Assembly (NCBI GenBank): GCA_934271275.1
Contig: CAKQRD010000011.1
Coordinates: forward strand, 1-64,000
DNA length: 64,000 bases
From: an uncultured Clostridia bacterium
Lineage (GTDB): Bacteria > Bacillota > Clostridia > Christensenellales > Borkfalkiaceae
Direction of reading: 5' to 3'
In this document: positions 1 through 7,755 of the stretch, piece by piece
How the letters are laid out: each line of letters starts with the position of its first letter
How positions within the stretch are numbered: the first letter of the stretch is position 1
Position numbers and translations under genes: made by a program
Notes under the pieces: model-generated
The model's input: the letters and a program-made list of their open reading frames with translations, nothing else
What the model was told of the DNA's origin: nothing
Databases searched by the model: none

Positions 1-257
1 TTGATATATTTTTGCTATATCTCTCTTTGCTCTATGCAGTTGTCAATCTACCTTATCCACCTACGCTTCGGCGTAAGCACGAAATTTTATCATAAATTCC
101 GCAAAACTCGTTACCGCTCTTCGCGATAGCCTATACATATTACCATTTTATAAAGTGTAAGTCAAGCGATTATTCAAACTTTTTCTACATTTTTCCGAAA
201 TTTTTTTGAAGGTTATTTCACATACCGATATTTGTCCCTTGCGGAAGGCGAAAACGA

Positions 258-286
258 TTGCTTTTGCGGCTTATATAATATATAAT
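258..286 (+). promoter_or_regulatory. Putative sigma-A promoter of the UPF0340 gene
   Basis: TTGCTT at 258-263 and TATAAT at 281-286 are separated by 17 bases. A purine-rich ribosome binding site (AAAAGAGG, about 293-301) and the ATG at 310 follow. The rest of 1-257 is AT-rich and holds no gene I can support, only a small TACGC/GCGTA hairpin near 63-76. Confidence 0.5.
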
Positions 287-309
287 GTATACGAAAAGAG
301 GCGATAAAT

Positions 310-858
310 ATGGAAAACGATATAATTTTTACCGAATGTTTTGACGCGGCGAACGAGCTTATAGAGCTAGCGAAGCTCAAAAAAGGCGATATTCTGGTCG
401 TCGGCTGTTCCACGAGCGAGGTTTTAGGCTCAAAAATCGGCACGAATTCCGATCCGAACACGGCGGAAAAAATTTTTGCGGGGCTTAAATCGGCGACCGA
501 GTCGCAAGGAATTTATCTCGCGATACAATGTTGCGAACATCTTAACCGAGCAATCGTCGTCGAGCGCGCCGCGGCGGGAAATCTCGAACGCGTGAACGTA
601 GTGCCGCAAAAAAAAGCTGGCGGCTCGCTCGCGACCGTCGCGTACGCAAGCTTTAACGAACCCGTCGTCGTCGAAGAGATAAAAGCGGACGCGGGAATGG
701 ATATAGGAAACACGCTTATAGGGATGCATTTAAAGAAAGTCGCCGTACCAGTACGGCTTTCGATAAAGAAAATCGGCGAAGCTCCGCTCGTATGTGCGAG
801 AACCCGTCCGAAATTCATCGGCGGCTGCCGCGCGGTCTACGACGAAACGTTGTTGTAA
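310..858 (+). CDS. ywlG: UPF0340 / TIGR01440 family protein (YwlG-like)
   Basis: A 182-residue protein with the hallmarks of the UPF0340 (TIGR01440) family: GCSTSEVLG at residues 32-40, CEHLNRA at 75-81, a glycine-rich middle and a C-terminal segment with ARTRPKFIGG. The length matches the family, which is usually about 180 residues. The family is widespread in Bacillota; its biochemical role is not established as far as I know, so no reaction is assigned. No signal peptide or membrane segment is seen, so it is probably cytosolic. It appears to be a single-gene unit with its own promoter, converging on the leftward DUF4417 gene with only 22 bases between stop codons. It looks like core chromosome rather than accessory DNA. 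The symbol is by family resemblance. Confidence 0.88.
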   Translation: MENDIIFTECFDAANELIELAKLKKGDILVVGCSTSEVLGSKIGTNSDPNTAEKIFAGLKSATESQGIYLAIQCCEHLNRAIVVERAAAGNLERVNVVPQKKAGGSLATVAYASFNEPVVVEEIKADAGMDIGNTLIGMHLKKVAVPVRLSIKKIGEAPLVCARTRPKFIGGCRAVYDETLL

Positions 859-880
859 CGAAGAAACGCGGCAAAATATT

Positions 881-2077
881 CTAACCGCAATACATAAATC
901 CTGCAAAAGTCACGTCCTGCCAAAGGTCCTTCAATAAAACTCCGTTGATGTTTGCCTTATTTTCAAATTCTTGGCGAGACGGATATTCCTGCTGCATTTC
1001 GGCAGAACCAAAAGCTATAACGTCGTCGCTTTTTAAGAACACTTCGTACGTAACGCCGCCGTAAGTAAAAAGCATTTCGCTGTAAAAGAACAGCCCGTTC
1101 ATAAATTCTTTGAACGTCGCCTTAAAAGGAAGCCCCTTTTTATATTGTTCCTGCGCCGTAGTCGGAGAAACAAGCATAGGATAGCTTATGCCGAGCTTTT
1201 CTTCAAATTCCTTTTCGTCCTTACTGAACTTCCAGCCGCAATGCTTGCACTCGCCGTTCCCGTATTGATCCTGTAACGCCGTTTTTCCGCATATCGGGCA
1301 TTGTACCATTATATCTTTCGCATACGGATCGTCGTAATCGAAAAACTTAAAATCTTTCGGATTTAAGCCCGAAACGTTGCGATGACGCTTCTCCCATTTG
1401 AATTGAGCCAAATCTTTCCAGTTCAAATTTTTCGTCCACTCGTAAGTCGTCGGTAAAAATTCTATAACGTTCCCCGTCATAGCCTTAAAAGGCTCGTCGT
1501 AACATATAACTGCGCTCGGCTTTATTCTTTTCAACATTTCATTGTATCCGAGCATAAACTCTTCCTCGCAGTTCTCTCTGTAATAAGTACAAACAGCTAC
1601 GACAGAACCTTCTTCTATACCGTCAAAGCAAAAATCAAACGATTTCTCGTCCCCCCAAGACACGGTAGGAATAACTTTCAGTCCGTTACTTTGCCAAAAA
1701 GCACCGCACCACCGATTTTTGAAAACGCTTAATATTTGTAACGGCAACGGCATATTAGTGAAAATACTGAAATCGGGACTTAACAAACAATAATATTGCT
1801 TTAATTTCTCCAACTCATTCTTCGCATTTTCGTATACCCTATCAAATTTCCAATCATAAGTAAAAAAGTGAATGGTTTTATCTCCGTTTTCGCTGTCGTT
1901 GTTTTTTGTTTCCGCATAACTCAAAAGCTTTATTTTTGCGACGTCTATATTTTGCTTTCTGATTAAAGGCATTTCAAATTTGCCGACGCAATTTCCAAAA
2001 TATAAAAATTCGTTTCGTACAAGTCGCTGTTTTTTATCTTGCTTTTCGATTTCATATTTATTCGTTTTTTTAGTCAT
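881..2077 (-). CDS. DUF4417 domain protein with zinc ribbon
   Basis: A 398-residue protein. Residues about 105-215 match the DUF4417 pattern: RWCGAFWQS, IPTVSWGDEKSFDFCFDGI and later ICYDEP. A zinc ribbon follows, with cysteines at 260, 263, 277 and 280 (CPICG...CKHCG), then a roughly 110-residue C-terminal domain I do not recognise. DUF4417 has no known function and is common on phages, plasmids and integrated elements. The ATG at 2077 follows an AAAGGA ribosome binding site; an upstream out-of-frame ATG is immediately closed. The gene is probably transcribed from the perfect leftward promoter at 2410-2438, which shares its intergenic space with the divergent XRE regulator, suggesting repression by it. 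An 18-codon ORF with a strong ribosome binding site sits just upstream. Confidence 0.8.
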   Translation of the reverse strand: MTKKTNKYEIEKQDKKQRLVRNEFLYFGNCVGKFEMPLIRKQNIDVAKIKLLSYAETKNNDSENGDKTIHFFTYDWKFDRVYENAKNELEKLKQYYCLLSPDFSIFTNMPLPLQILSVFKNRWCGAFWQSNGLKVIPTVSWGDEKSFDFCFDGIEEGSVVAVCTYYRENCEEEFMLGYNEMLKRIKPSAVICYDEPFKAMTGNVIEFLPTTYEWTKNLNWKDLAQFKWEKRHRNVSGLNPKDFKFFDYDDPYAKDIMVQCPICGKTALQDQYGNGECKHCGWKFSKDEKEFEEKLGISYPMLVSPTTAQEQYKKGLPFKATFKEFMNGLFFYSEMLFTYGGVTYEVFLKSDDVIAFGSAEMQQEYPSRQEFENKANINGVLLKDLWQDVTFAGFMYCG

Positions 2078-2094
2078 TTCATTTTTCCTTTTAT

Positions 2095-2151
2095 TTAAAT
2101 ATGTCCGTCAACCCTTACAATAGTTCTATCAGGAACTCCGCCCGCCCCCAT
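2095..2151 (-). CDS. Possible 18-residue leader peptide upstream of the DUF4417 gene
   Basis: An 18-codon ORF encoding MGAGGVPDRTIVRVDGHI, too short for usual gene callers. It has a strong ribosome binding site (GGAGG about eight bases before its ATG) and ends 17 bases before the start of the DUF4417 gene. It would lie on the same leftward transcript. I do not recognise the peptide. It could be a leader that couples translation to the next gene or a stand-alone micropeptide; a chance ORF cannot be excluded. Confidence 0.35.
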   Translation of the reverse strand: MGAGGVPDRTIVRVDGHI

Positions 2152-2294
2152 TATAACACCTCCGAGCTGTTTTTGTTTCTTTCTGATATAATTTTTATTG
2201 CAATAAGAATTTGAAACGTTTCGTTGACGCTCTTACACAAGTTCTTAATACGTCAATACCGTAATGACGTTGATAAAGAACGTAAGCTCATATA

Positions 2295-2345
2295 GTTTAA
2301 GAGGCGGGATAAAATTTATCCCGCCTCTTAAACTCGACTTTTTTT
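2295..2345 (+). terminator. Strong hairpin with T-run between the DUF4417 and XRE genes
   Basis: Arms 2295-2313 and 2315-2333 are a perfect 19-bp inverted repeat (AAGAGGCGGGATAAA core), followed after TCGAC by seven Ts on the + strand. No + strand gene lies directly upstream, so it may insulate the XRE regulator from read-through, or act as a leader structure in the leftward DUF4417 transcript, where no T-run follows. The 2152-2409 interval holds no other gene I can support. Confidence 0.6.
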
Positions 2346-2409
2346 AGAAAGAGCCAAACTTTCGCATAAAAATGACTTTTGGTGTTGCAATCTGCGATAC
2401 GCAAACCTA

Positions 2410-2438
2410 ATTATAACCTGTTTCAGGTTAAATGTCAA
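2410..2438 (-). promoter_or_regulatory. Consensus leftward promoter with nested palindromic operator
   Basis: On the - strand TTGACA (2438-2433) and TATAAT (2415-2410) are separated by exactly 17 bases, a perfect sigma-A promoter. Inside it lies the palindrome TAACCTG-TTT-CAGGTTA (2414-2430), spanning from the -10 element into the spacer. This is the classic position for a repressor operator, and the adjacent divergent gene encodes an XRE-family HTH protein, the obvious candidate to bind it. A possible + strand TATAAT at 2458-2463 would place the XRE transcript start at or next to its ATG (a leaderless message). Confidence 0.7.
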
Positions 2439-2469
2439 CAAGTTCTTCTATTTATTTTATAATATCTGT

Positions 2470-2670
2470 ATGTATAAAAGGATAGTCGAACTTCGCAAGG
2501 AGAGAAAATTAAATCAAAAGCAAGTTGCGGAATATTTAGGTATGTCTCAAACAGGATATTCCAAGTACGAGACGGGAGAGAACGACATACCGACCGCGGT
2601 TCTGATAAAGCTTGCAAATTTATACAAGACTACCACTGATTATATACTTGAACTAACGGACGAATTATAA
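2470..2670 (+). CDS. XRE-family helix-turn-helix regulator
   Basis: A 66-residue protein consisting of one Cro/C1-type HTH domain. The helix-turn-helix runs through NQKQVAEYLGMSQTGYSKYE (about residues 15-34), followed by DIPTAVLIKLANLY and the closing helix typical of HTH_3 proteins such as phage repressors. There is no second domain, so it is probably a dimeric DNA-binding regulator. It is divergent from the DUF4417 gene and the palindrome at 2414-2430 lies between them, so it probably represses that gene and perhaps itself. No Shine-Dalgarno is seen and a TATAAT lies only seven bases upstream of the ATG, so translation may be leaderless. Two terminator hairpins follow. Confidence 0.85.
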   Translation: MYKRIVELRKERKLNQKQVAEYLGMSQTGYSKYETGENDIPTAVLIKLANLYKTTTDYILELTDEL

Positions 2671-2703
2671 GGAACGCAAAGCTGTTGCGTTCCTTTGTTT
2701 TTT
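2671..2703 (+). terminator. Rho-independent terminator of the XRE gene
   Basis: GGAACGCAA (2671-2679) pairs with TTGCGTTCC (2685-2693) over a five-base loop, then TTTGTTTTTT. It starts directly after the XRE stop codon. Confidence 0.8.
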
Positions 2704-2726
2704 ATAATAAGGATTTAAAATTAAGT

Positions 2727-2777
2727 CCGCCACCCGACGATTGTAACTCGTCGGGTGGCGGGTTCTTTTCTTTTTAT
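2727..2777 (+). terminator. Second terminator-like hairpin after the XRE gene
   Basis: CCGCCACCCGACGA (2727-2740) pairs perfectly with TCGTCGGGTGGCGG (2748-2761), loop of seven, then GTTCTTTTCTTTTT. It makes a double terminator with the previous hairpin. From here to 3025 I see no gene or other structure. Confidence 0.7.
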
Positions 2778-3025
2778 ATTCTTAAAAACCTATCGTTTTA
2801 CGAAACTTTCCGCTTACTTTCTGGGGTTTTTAATATTCGCCTGCGCAAAAGCTTCCAAAAGCGACCGATAGGTAACGTTACTGTCTGCAATCGAAAATCG
2901 CCCGTCTTCGGGATATATGTTATCGCCCGACTGTATGCAATATTTTTTCGCGCCTTTTCTGTGCCGTTTTTCCGTATTTTTTCTGAAATTTTCGCCAATC
3001 GCGATTGACTGCAATATAACCGTTT

Positions 3026-4342
3026 TTATAAAAACATCGCCATATAATGCGGAATCGTAAGTTTTACGTCACTCGTGCCGACGTTTCCGTCAACGATTTT
3101 ATATGCCATCGACGGTTTATATGCTTCTATAAATCTGTTCAACGATTTTGTTGCGGTATTTCCCGCTTTCACTTCCACGGGAACCACTTCTCCGTTTTTT
3201 TCTATCAGAAATTCCAGTTCGTTGGAATCGTCGGGCTTATAATAATAAAGCGCATAACCGTTTTTCACCAACGTTTCGGCGATACTATTTTCGTAAATAC
3301 CGCCTTTTGCCTTCCCCTTTATCGTGTTTTCAAGAATCGCTCTTTTGGTTTCAAAACCGTACATAGCGCACAGCAAGCCCGTATCGTTGATATACAATTT
3401 GAACTGATCTTCATCGGCGTTCGCCATCAACGGCAGATACGGCTCGTGAATATTGTAACACGGATTAACGATATTCGAGTCTTTCAGCCATTGAACGCTT
3501 CCGCCGTATTTTTTGCTTGTCTGCCCTTTTTCCACGGTGGAATACTGAAATTTCGTGATCTCCTTTGCGAGTTGTTTCGGAATAGCGTCGTAACATTTGC
3601 GCACCTTTATTTTTTCCGCGCCCTTTGCGTGTTTTGAAATATCGAAACGATAATTTTCGAGAATTTTTTCCTGCAAGGCGGCAACCCGCGTAAAATCGTG
3701 ATTTATAGCATAATCGGCAACGACTTCCGGCATACCGCCCACCACCATATACTCACGGAACAGCGTTTCGTATTTTTCATTGAGCGCGAAAGGTACTTCT
3801 TCTTTTTTATCAAAAAGTTCTTTCAGATAAGAAATTCCGCTTTCGTACCCTTCCGCCCAAAGAAATTCTTCAAAATCAAGGGAATACATCGTAAGAAACG
3901 TTTCGTATCCGGTGGGAACAGATTCGGGTTCTTCCGTATTTTCGTCGGCGTCTTCACCATACGTCAGTCCTAAAAGGCTTCCGGAAGTGATAACGTCGAA
4001 TCTCCCGTCCTCCGCAAGAAATTTCAAGGCGGTGCGAGCGCTTCCGCATGCCTGAATTTCGTCTAAAAATATCAATGTATCGCCTTTAACGAGATTTACG
4101 CCGTTTATCATAGCCGTCATTCTTTTATAAACGGATTCTGCGTCCAGAGTCCCCGCAAAAATTTGTTTTAATTCCTGATTTTTGATAAAATTGATTTCGA
4201 TAAAACTTTTATACTCTTTTTCCCCGAACTCGCGGATAAGATAAGTTTTCCCGACCTGCCTTGCGCCTTTCACCATCAGACAGTTATTCCGATGCGTATT
4301 TTTCCACTCGACAAGTTTTTGATATGTTTTTCTTTTTAACAT
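3026..4342 (-). CDS. AAA-family ATPase with C-terminal DUF4143 domain
   Basis: A 438-residue ATP-binding protein of the AAA_14/DUF4143 type. Walker A GARQVGKT is at residues 26-33 and Walker B IFLDE at 91-95. The C-terminal part carries the DUF4143 region, ending in a nuclease-like strand pattern (LEFLIEKNGEVVPVEVKAG) resembling a PD-(D/E)XK core. The cellular role of these ATPases is not settled; they are abundant in gut anaerobes and often lie in variable, element-rich DNA. The start at 4342 has a GGAGAGAGG ribosome binding site. It is the first of three such ATPases here but, unlike the other two, lacks the flanking 204-bp repeat and partner small ORF. Confidence 0.85.
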   Translation of the reverse strand: MLKRKTYQKLVEWKNTHRNNCLMVKGARQVGKTYLIREFGEKEYKSFIEINFIKNQELKQIFAGTLDAESVYKRMTAMINGVNLVKGDTLIFLDEIQACGSARTALKFLAEDGRFDVITSGSLLGLTYGEDADENTEEPESVPTGYETFLTMYSLDFEEFLWAEGYESGISYLKELFDKKEEVPFALNEKYETLFREYMVVGGMPEVVADYAINHDFTRVAALQEKILENYRFDISKHAKGAEKIKVRKCYDAIPKQLAKEITKFQYSTVEKGQTSKKYGGSVQWLKDSNIVNPCYNIHEPYLPLMANADEDQFKLYINDTGLLCAMYGFETKRAILENTIKGKAKGGIYENSIAETLVKNGYALYYYKPDDSNELEFLIEKNGEVVPVEVKAGNTATKSLNRFIEAYKPSMAYKIVDGNVGTSDVKLTIPHYMAMFL

Positions 4343-4535
4343 AACCTCTCTCCGAAATCAGATTTTATTACCGATATTATACTCGGTTTTTTTGTATTTG
4401 TCAACCGAAAAGGAATAAAATCGGATATTGTTTTGTCGTAAAAAGGAATAAAATCCGATATTAGTTTCTGTGAAAAGGGAATAGAATCGGAATATGGTGG
4501 ACTCAAAATTTGTTTTTTATTTGAAAGCACAAAAA

Positions 4536-4573
4536 AATGCCGTCCTCCGCAAAAGCAAAGGACGGCGTTTTTT
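4536..4573. terminator. Bidirectional terminator-like hairpin
   Basis: GCCGTCCT (4539-4546) pairs with AGGACGGC (4559-4566). A T-run follows on the + strand (GTTTTTT) and seven Ts follow on the - strand. It lies upstream of the first DUF4143 ATPase and just downstream of a possible leftward gene remnant. Confidence 0.6.
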
Positions 4574-5242
4574 CGTTCTGCCGGTAAAGTTACATAAACA
4601 CTCTTACCGTCAGGTCGTGCCATTGTATCTGATTTTCCAGCGCAGCCAATTGTGCTTCGTGTTCGGATGAGTAAACGACAGGGAGAATATGTAGCCGTCA
4701 CTCACGGCACTGTATGGGCAAGGCGGCAACGTATAATGAAAAAATATGCCGCTATTATGGGTTGATTTCCTATATGCCCTTAACTAAATATGTTTTACGA
4801 TAACGCCCGTAAGAGAGTTTTTTCTTACGGGCTTTTTCTTTGTAATTTTCAAAAATATTTAACGATATTTATCGATAACGAGCGATACTCTTTGCACGTT
4901 TCTGTTCGTTTATCTAGCATTTTTTTAAATCGTCGTTTTTCAGGGTTTGCAAATTTTATCCTTTTATTTCGACCTTCGGACTCTTTTTGTTACAATTCTT
5001 AACCTTTCTTTTACGCAAATATTCGCTTCAAAGGAGCTTTAAAAACGACCTTATCGAAGGTTCGTTTTTAAGAAAATTTTTAAAAATCAAAACCCTTTAA
5101 ATCGTCAGTAATTTACAAGGGTTAAAAGGTAGTACCATAAGGGACGCTCCTCCGCTCAGCTCAGGAGGGCTTCGCCCGCACGCCTTGACCTTCCACTCAT
5201 CGCGCTTAGTGCTTCGCAGCGCAGCGGAGAAGTATCCCTAGC
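4574..5242. other. Intergenic region with hairpins and a possible gene remnant
   Basis: No intact gene. On the - strand, about 4590-4699 reads as an open stretch ending EHEAQLAALENQIQWHDL...FM and TAA, which looks protein-like but has no start; it may be the 3' end of a lost gene terminated at 4536-4573. A GCCCGTAAGA/TCTTACGGGC hairpin (4805-4832) followed by CTTTTTCTTT resembles a + strand terminator. A near-perfect AAAAACGA...TCGTTTTT hairpin is at 5041-5069. The stretch 5140-5240 is GC-rich with GGGCTTCGCCC-type small hairpins. I cannot assign a function to any of these. Confidence 0.4.
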
Positions 5243-5446
5243 CTTCGGTTCCGTAGTGGCACGAATTTTGTTCTTCTAGATATTTTTATTTCTCTATAAT
5301 TATCGTTAAAACCTTTTGAAAAACCGCATTTTTACTGACGATTCCCTAAAAACATATCACAATGATATAGAGCGATACATAAAAATAACGTGCGATACAG
5401 GGTTTTCCCCATATTGCACGTTACTCTTGTTTTTACTGTTACAGTG
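5243..5446. repeat. 204-bp repeat downstream of an ATPase gene, copy 1
   Basis: A 204-bp stretch starting CTTCGGTTCCGTA and ending ACAGTG, repeated at about 90 percent identity at 48484-48687. Both copies end a few bases before the stop codon of a DUF4143 ATPase gene. It includes the hairpin AACGTGCgATA...TATtGCACGTT followed by CTCTTGTTTTTACTG, which could act as a terminator. Confidence 0.8.
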
Positions 5447-5461
5447 GCGGTTTTTTGCCTC

Positions 5462-6718
5462 TTAAATAAACTCTATCGGCAAAGAAATAACGTCCTCACG
5501 TAAATAAAGCTTTTGATCGTATTGACAAAGAATTACACCCTTACCGCGTTTTTTATCTATAACCTTATCCAAAACGTCAAACGAACTCGCCATCGATGCG
5601 ACAGGACTCGCGCTTTTCTTTATTTCTATAGGATACAGAACTCCGTTTTCTTCGATAATTAAATCTATTTCACTTTCTCTTTCCTCAACAGCCCCGCCCG
5701 CCTTACTTTTTAGCTTATCCTTTCCTCTATAATAAAACAAATTAAAATCATACTCTTTACCCTCGTTCGTAAATGATTTTATGATTTCGGAAACAACGAA
5801 AGTCTCGAACATATTGCCCGCAACCGCACTGCTTTCCAAAGCCTCATAATTATTCCATCTCGAAAGGTAACACGCAAGACCGGTATCTCTGAAATATAAT
5901 TTCGGCGTTTTTATCGCGCGCGTTAAATGACTCGAATAATATGGTTGTAAAATATAAATAAGTCCGGTCCTGCTTAAAACCGAAATCCAGTTTTTTATGG
6001 TTACCTGCGAGACGCCAACCTCTTCGGCTATATTAGCATAGTTAAGAAACTGTCCGGTTCTCGCCGCACAGGCAGTTAAAAATCTTGTAAATGCAATTTC
6101 GTCTTTTATCTCGATTTCATCGCGAATATCCCTTTCAAGATACGTTTTTACATATGAAGAATAAAAATCCATCCATTCGCGCTCCACAACGTAAAGTTCC
6201 GGATACGACCCTTTATGAATGACTTGCCATAAATCATTATATGGTTTTATACATTTTTCTCTTTCGGTTATATAATCGTCCGTAGGAACAAAATGTCTGT
6301 TGAATTCGATACCGTTAATTTCCCTTAAAGAAAGTCCTTGCAATTCAAGAATACTTACCCTGCCCGCCAAGGATTCCCGAGCCTTTGTCATCAATTTCAA
6401 CTGCTGAGAACCCGTAAGATAATATTTTTCATACTCGTTATCCTTATCGCATTCAATTTTTATATAAGGGAAAATATCGGGAGCATATTGTACCTCGTCT
6501 AATATGGACGGAATAGGTATATTTTTTAAAAATAATCTGGGATCGGACTGTACCGAAGCTAAAAGAATTTTATCATCGAACGTATAATACTTAGCGCTAC
6601 TATAAATTTTTTTCAAAAGAGTAGACTTTCCGACTTGTCTCGGTCCTGTAATCAACAAACACTTGCTGTGTTTGGCACGCGTCTTTAAAACCGATTCAAT
6701 ATTTCTCTTAATATACAT
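5462..6718 (-). CDS. AAA-family ATPase with DUF4143 domain (cassette A)
   Basis: A 418-residue AAA_14/DUF4143 protein. Walker A GPRQVGKS is at residues 25-32 and Walker B ILDE at about 72-75. A winged-helix-like middle contains EEVGVSQVTIKNW, and the C-terminal segment EIDLIIEENGVLYPIEIKKS (about 360-380) resembles a PD-(D/E)XK nuclease core. The start at 6718 has an AAGGAGCAGG ribosome binding site. It differs clearly from the ATPase at 3026-4342 and from the one in cassette B, although A and B share their flanks. The role is unknown; a defence or toxin-like function has not been shown for this family to my knowledge. Confidence 0.85.
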   Translation of the reverse strand: MYIKRNIESVLKTRAKHSKCLLITGPRQVGKSTLLKKIYSSAKYYTFDDKILLASVQSDPRLFLKNIPIPSILDEVQYAPDIFPYIKIECDKDNEYEKYYLTGSQQLKLMTKARESLAGRVSILELQGLSLREINGIEFNRHFVPTDDYITEREKCIKPYNDLWQVIHKGSYPELYVVEREWMDFYSSYVKTYLERDIRDEIEIKDEIAFTRFLTACAARTGQFLNYANIAEEVGVSQVTIKNWISVLSRTGLIYILQPYYSSHLTRAIKTPKLYFRDTGLACYLSRWNNYEALESSAVAGNMFETFVVSEIIKSFTNEGKEYDFNLFYYRGKDKLKSKAGGAVEERESEIDLIIEENGVLYPIEIKKSASPVASMASSFDVLDKVIDKKRGKGVILCQYDQKLYLREDVISLPIEFI

Positions 6719-7095
6719 TTCCTGCTCCTTGTATAATCGCCCAATCTAAATCACAACTTTATATTAGTCGATTTTTTCGCCGTTGTCAAGTATTTTTCTG
6801 AAAAATTATTTTCCAAAAACAAAAATATTTACCGATTTGAAACAGCGTTAACAAAGCATAATGTTTCCTTTGAGTTTATTTTTTCAGGAAATTTTTTCGT
6901 CTTTTAATTCTACCGTAAGTTTCATACCTGCTTTTCGTTAGTTATTTTTACTCACTTTTCATTGCTAAAAATTACAATGTTTTTTATTATGAGAAGAATA
7001 TGACACCTCAATACAAATAGTTTCTTCATATCATATCCCTCGCACTCCCATTTTTTGAGAGTGCGCGCCGACTCATAAACATTAAAATAGTATCT
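6719..7095. other. AT-rich divergent intergenic region with conserved hairpin
   Basis: No gene seen. It separates the leftward ATPase from the rightward small ORF. CGCACTC (7041-7047) pairs with GAGTGCG (7059-7065) just before the small ORF, and an equivalent hairpin with nine-base arms is kept at 50492-50514 in cassette B. The 15 bases before the ATG (AAAATAGTATCT) are identical in both cassettes. This suggests conserved expression control of the small ORF. Confidence 0.5.
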
Positions 7096-7428
7096 ATGAA
7101 AGGTTATACTTATGATAAGTCGTTAAGCGAGAAAGAAGAACAAATATTATCGCTTGTTTACTCGGGTAATAGTCATTACCTGAACGCTTTTAACTTCGTT
7201 CATAAGTTTTACAGAATAAATTATCGCTTACATAAGTCTAATCATCTTTCGGTATTTAAGACTGTTTATATAGAAAAATCAAAACTTCCCGCGTGGAAAC
7301 TTGCGAGCAGTTGTAATATTGCGCAAAGCACCCTTTTCAGATTAAGAAACGAAATAGTGGAATGCTTTCACGCTTGTTTAGAAGACGAACGAAATACGTT
7401 AAAAGAAATAGCCGTTACAATGGACTAA
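7096..7428 (+). CDS. Small HTH-like protein of cassette A
   Basis: A 110-residue protein I cannot name. The C-terminal half, LPAWKLASSCNIAQSTLFRL (about residues 64-83), reads as a helix-turn-helix, reminiscent of the sigma-region-4-like or phage late-gene activator type. The N-terminal half, from EKEEQILSL, is helical and charged. It is followed four bases later by a 65-residue ORF. The same gene is present in truncated form at 50546 in cassette B with nearly identical DNA, so it belongs to the cassette frame rather than to the ATPase. A regulatory role is inferred from the HTH alone. Confidence 0.6.
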   Translation: MKGYTYDKSLSEKEEQILSLVYSGNSHYLNAFNFVHKFYRINYRLHKSNHLSVFKTVYIEKSKLPAWKLASSCNIAQSTLFRLRNEIVECFHACLEDERNTLKEIAVTMD

Positions 7429-7432
7429 TATT

Positions 7433-7630
7433 ATGAACGCGGAAGAAACGATTATTTATCTTATAGAATTATACTCTCAATATTTAGAAGAACTAAACGC
7501 TATACCCCGCAACGATTTTACTATCGGAGAAATGACCGCGTATGTTGAAACGCTTGAAATACTTCAACGCTGGGAAAAAGCAACTCGCTACGGTTTAGAC
7601 TTCGTTATCGAAGATAAGTATAAAATTTAA
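7433..7630 (+). CDS. Small conserved cassette protein of unknown function
   Basis: A 65-residue acidic, probably helical protein (ETIIYLIELYSQYLEELNAI... ending EDKYKI). It starts four bases after the stop of the HTH-like ORF, so the two are probably co-translated. Its second half is preserved in cassette B, fused to the truncated HTH-like ORF after a deletion. No domain, signal or membrane segment is recognised. A terminator hairpin follows. Confidence 0.5.
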   Translation: MNAEETIIYLIELYSQYLEELNAIPRNDFTIGEMTAYVETLEILQRWEKATRYGLDFVIEDKYKI

Positions 7631-7690
7631 ATACACTTTACCGACGATTCACTATAAAATCATAACAACAATATTTAATGATATATAAAA

Positions 7691-7739
7691 ATAACGTGCG
7701 GTATAAGGCTTTCTTCATACCGCACGTCGTTCTTTTTTA
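7691..7739 (+). terminator. Terminator at the right end of cassette A
   Basis: ACGTGCGGTAT and ATACCGCACGT are perfect 11-base arms around a 12-base loop, followed by CGTTCTTTTTT. It ends the small-ORF transcript and forms the core of the right direct repeat. Confidence 0.75.
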
Positions 7740-7755
7740 TACAATTTGACAGATT

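Larger units (their letters stand above)
5243..7740. mobile_element. Putative repeat-bounded ATPase cassette A
   Basis: This interval holds a leftward DUF4143 ATPase, a divergent AT-rich gap and two rightward small ORFs. It is bounded by degenerate direct repeats at 5331-5426 and 7637-7732 (both 96 bp; 71 of 96 positions match in my hand alignment). Each repeat contains a long hairpin starting ATAACGTGCG. A second copy of the same layout, with a different ATPase, lies at 48484-50975. No transposase or recombinase is visible, so calling it mobile is an inference from the duplicated frame with exchanged contents. Confidence 0.45.

Noticed and set aside
2685..3008. Rightward 107-codon frame after the XRE gene
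   Set aside because: It begins inside the first terminator and crosses the second; the composition is Phe-rich noise.
4336..4701. A 121-codon leftward frame upstream of the first DUF4143 ATPase
   Set aside because: It runs through a bidirectional terminator hairpin and has no motif or ribosome binding site. Only a possible short remnant in another frame was kept as a note.
4790..5002. Rightward 70-codon frame in the 4.6-5.2 kb gap
   Set aside because: It starts on a terminator hairpin, lacks a ribosome binding site and shows no protein-like pattern.
5331..7732. Integron attC-like reading of the AAC...GTT hairpins flanking cassette A
   Set aside because: The hairpins fit ordinary terminators, the core-site consensus is not convincing, and no integrase is present.
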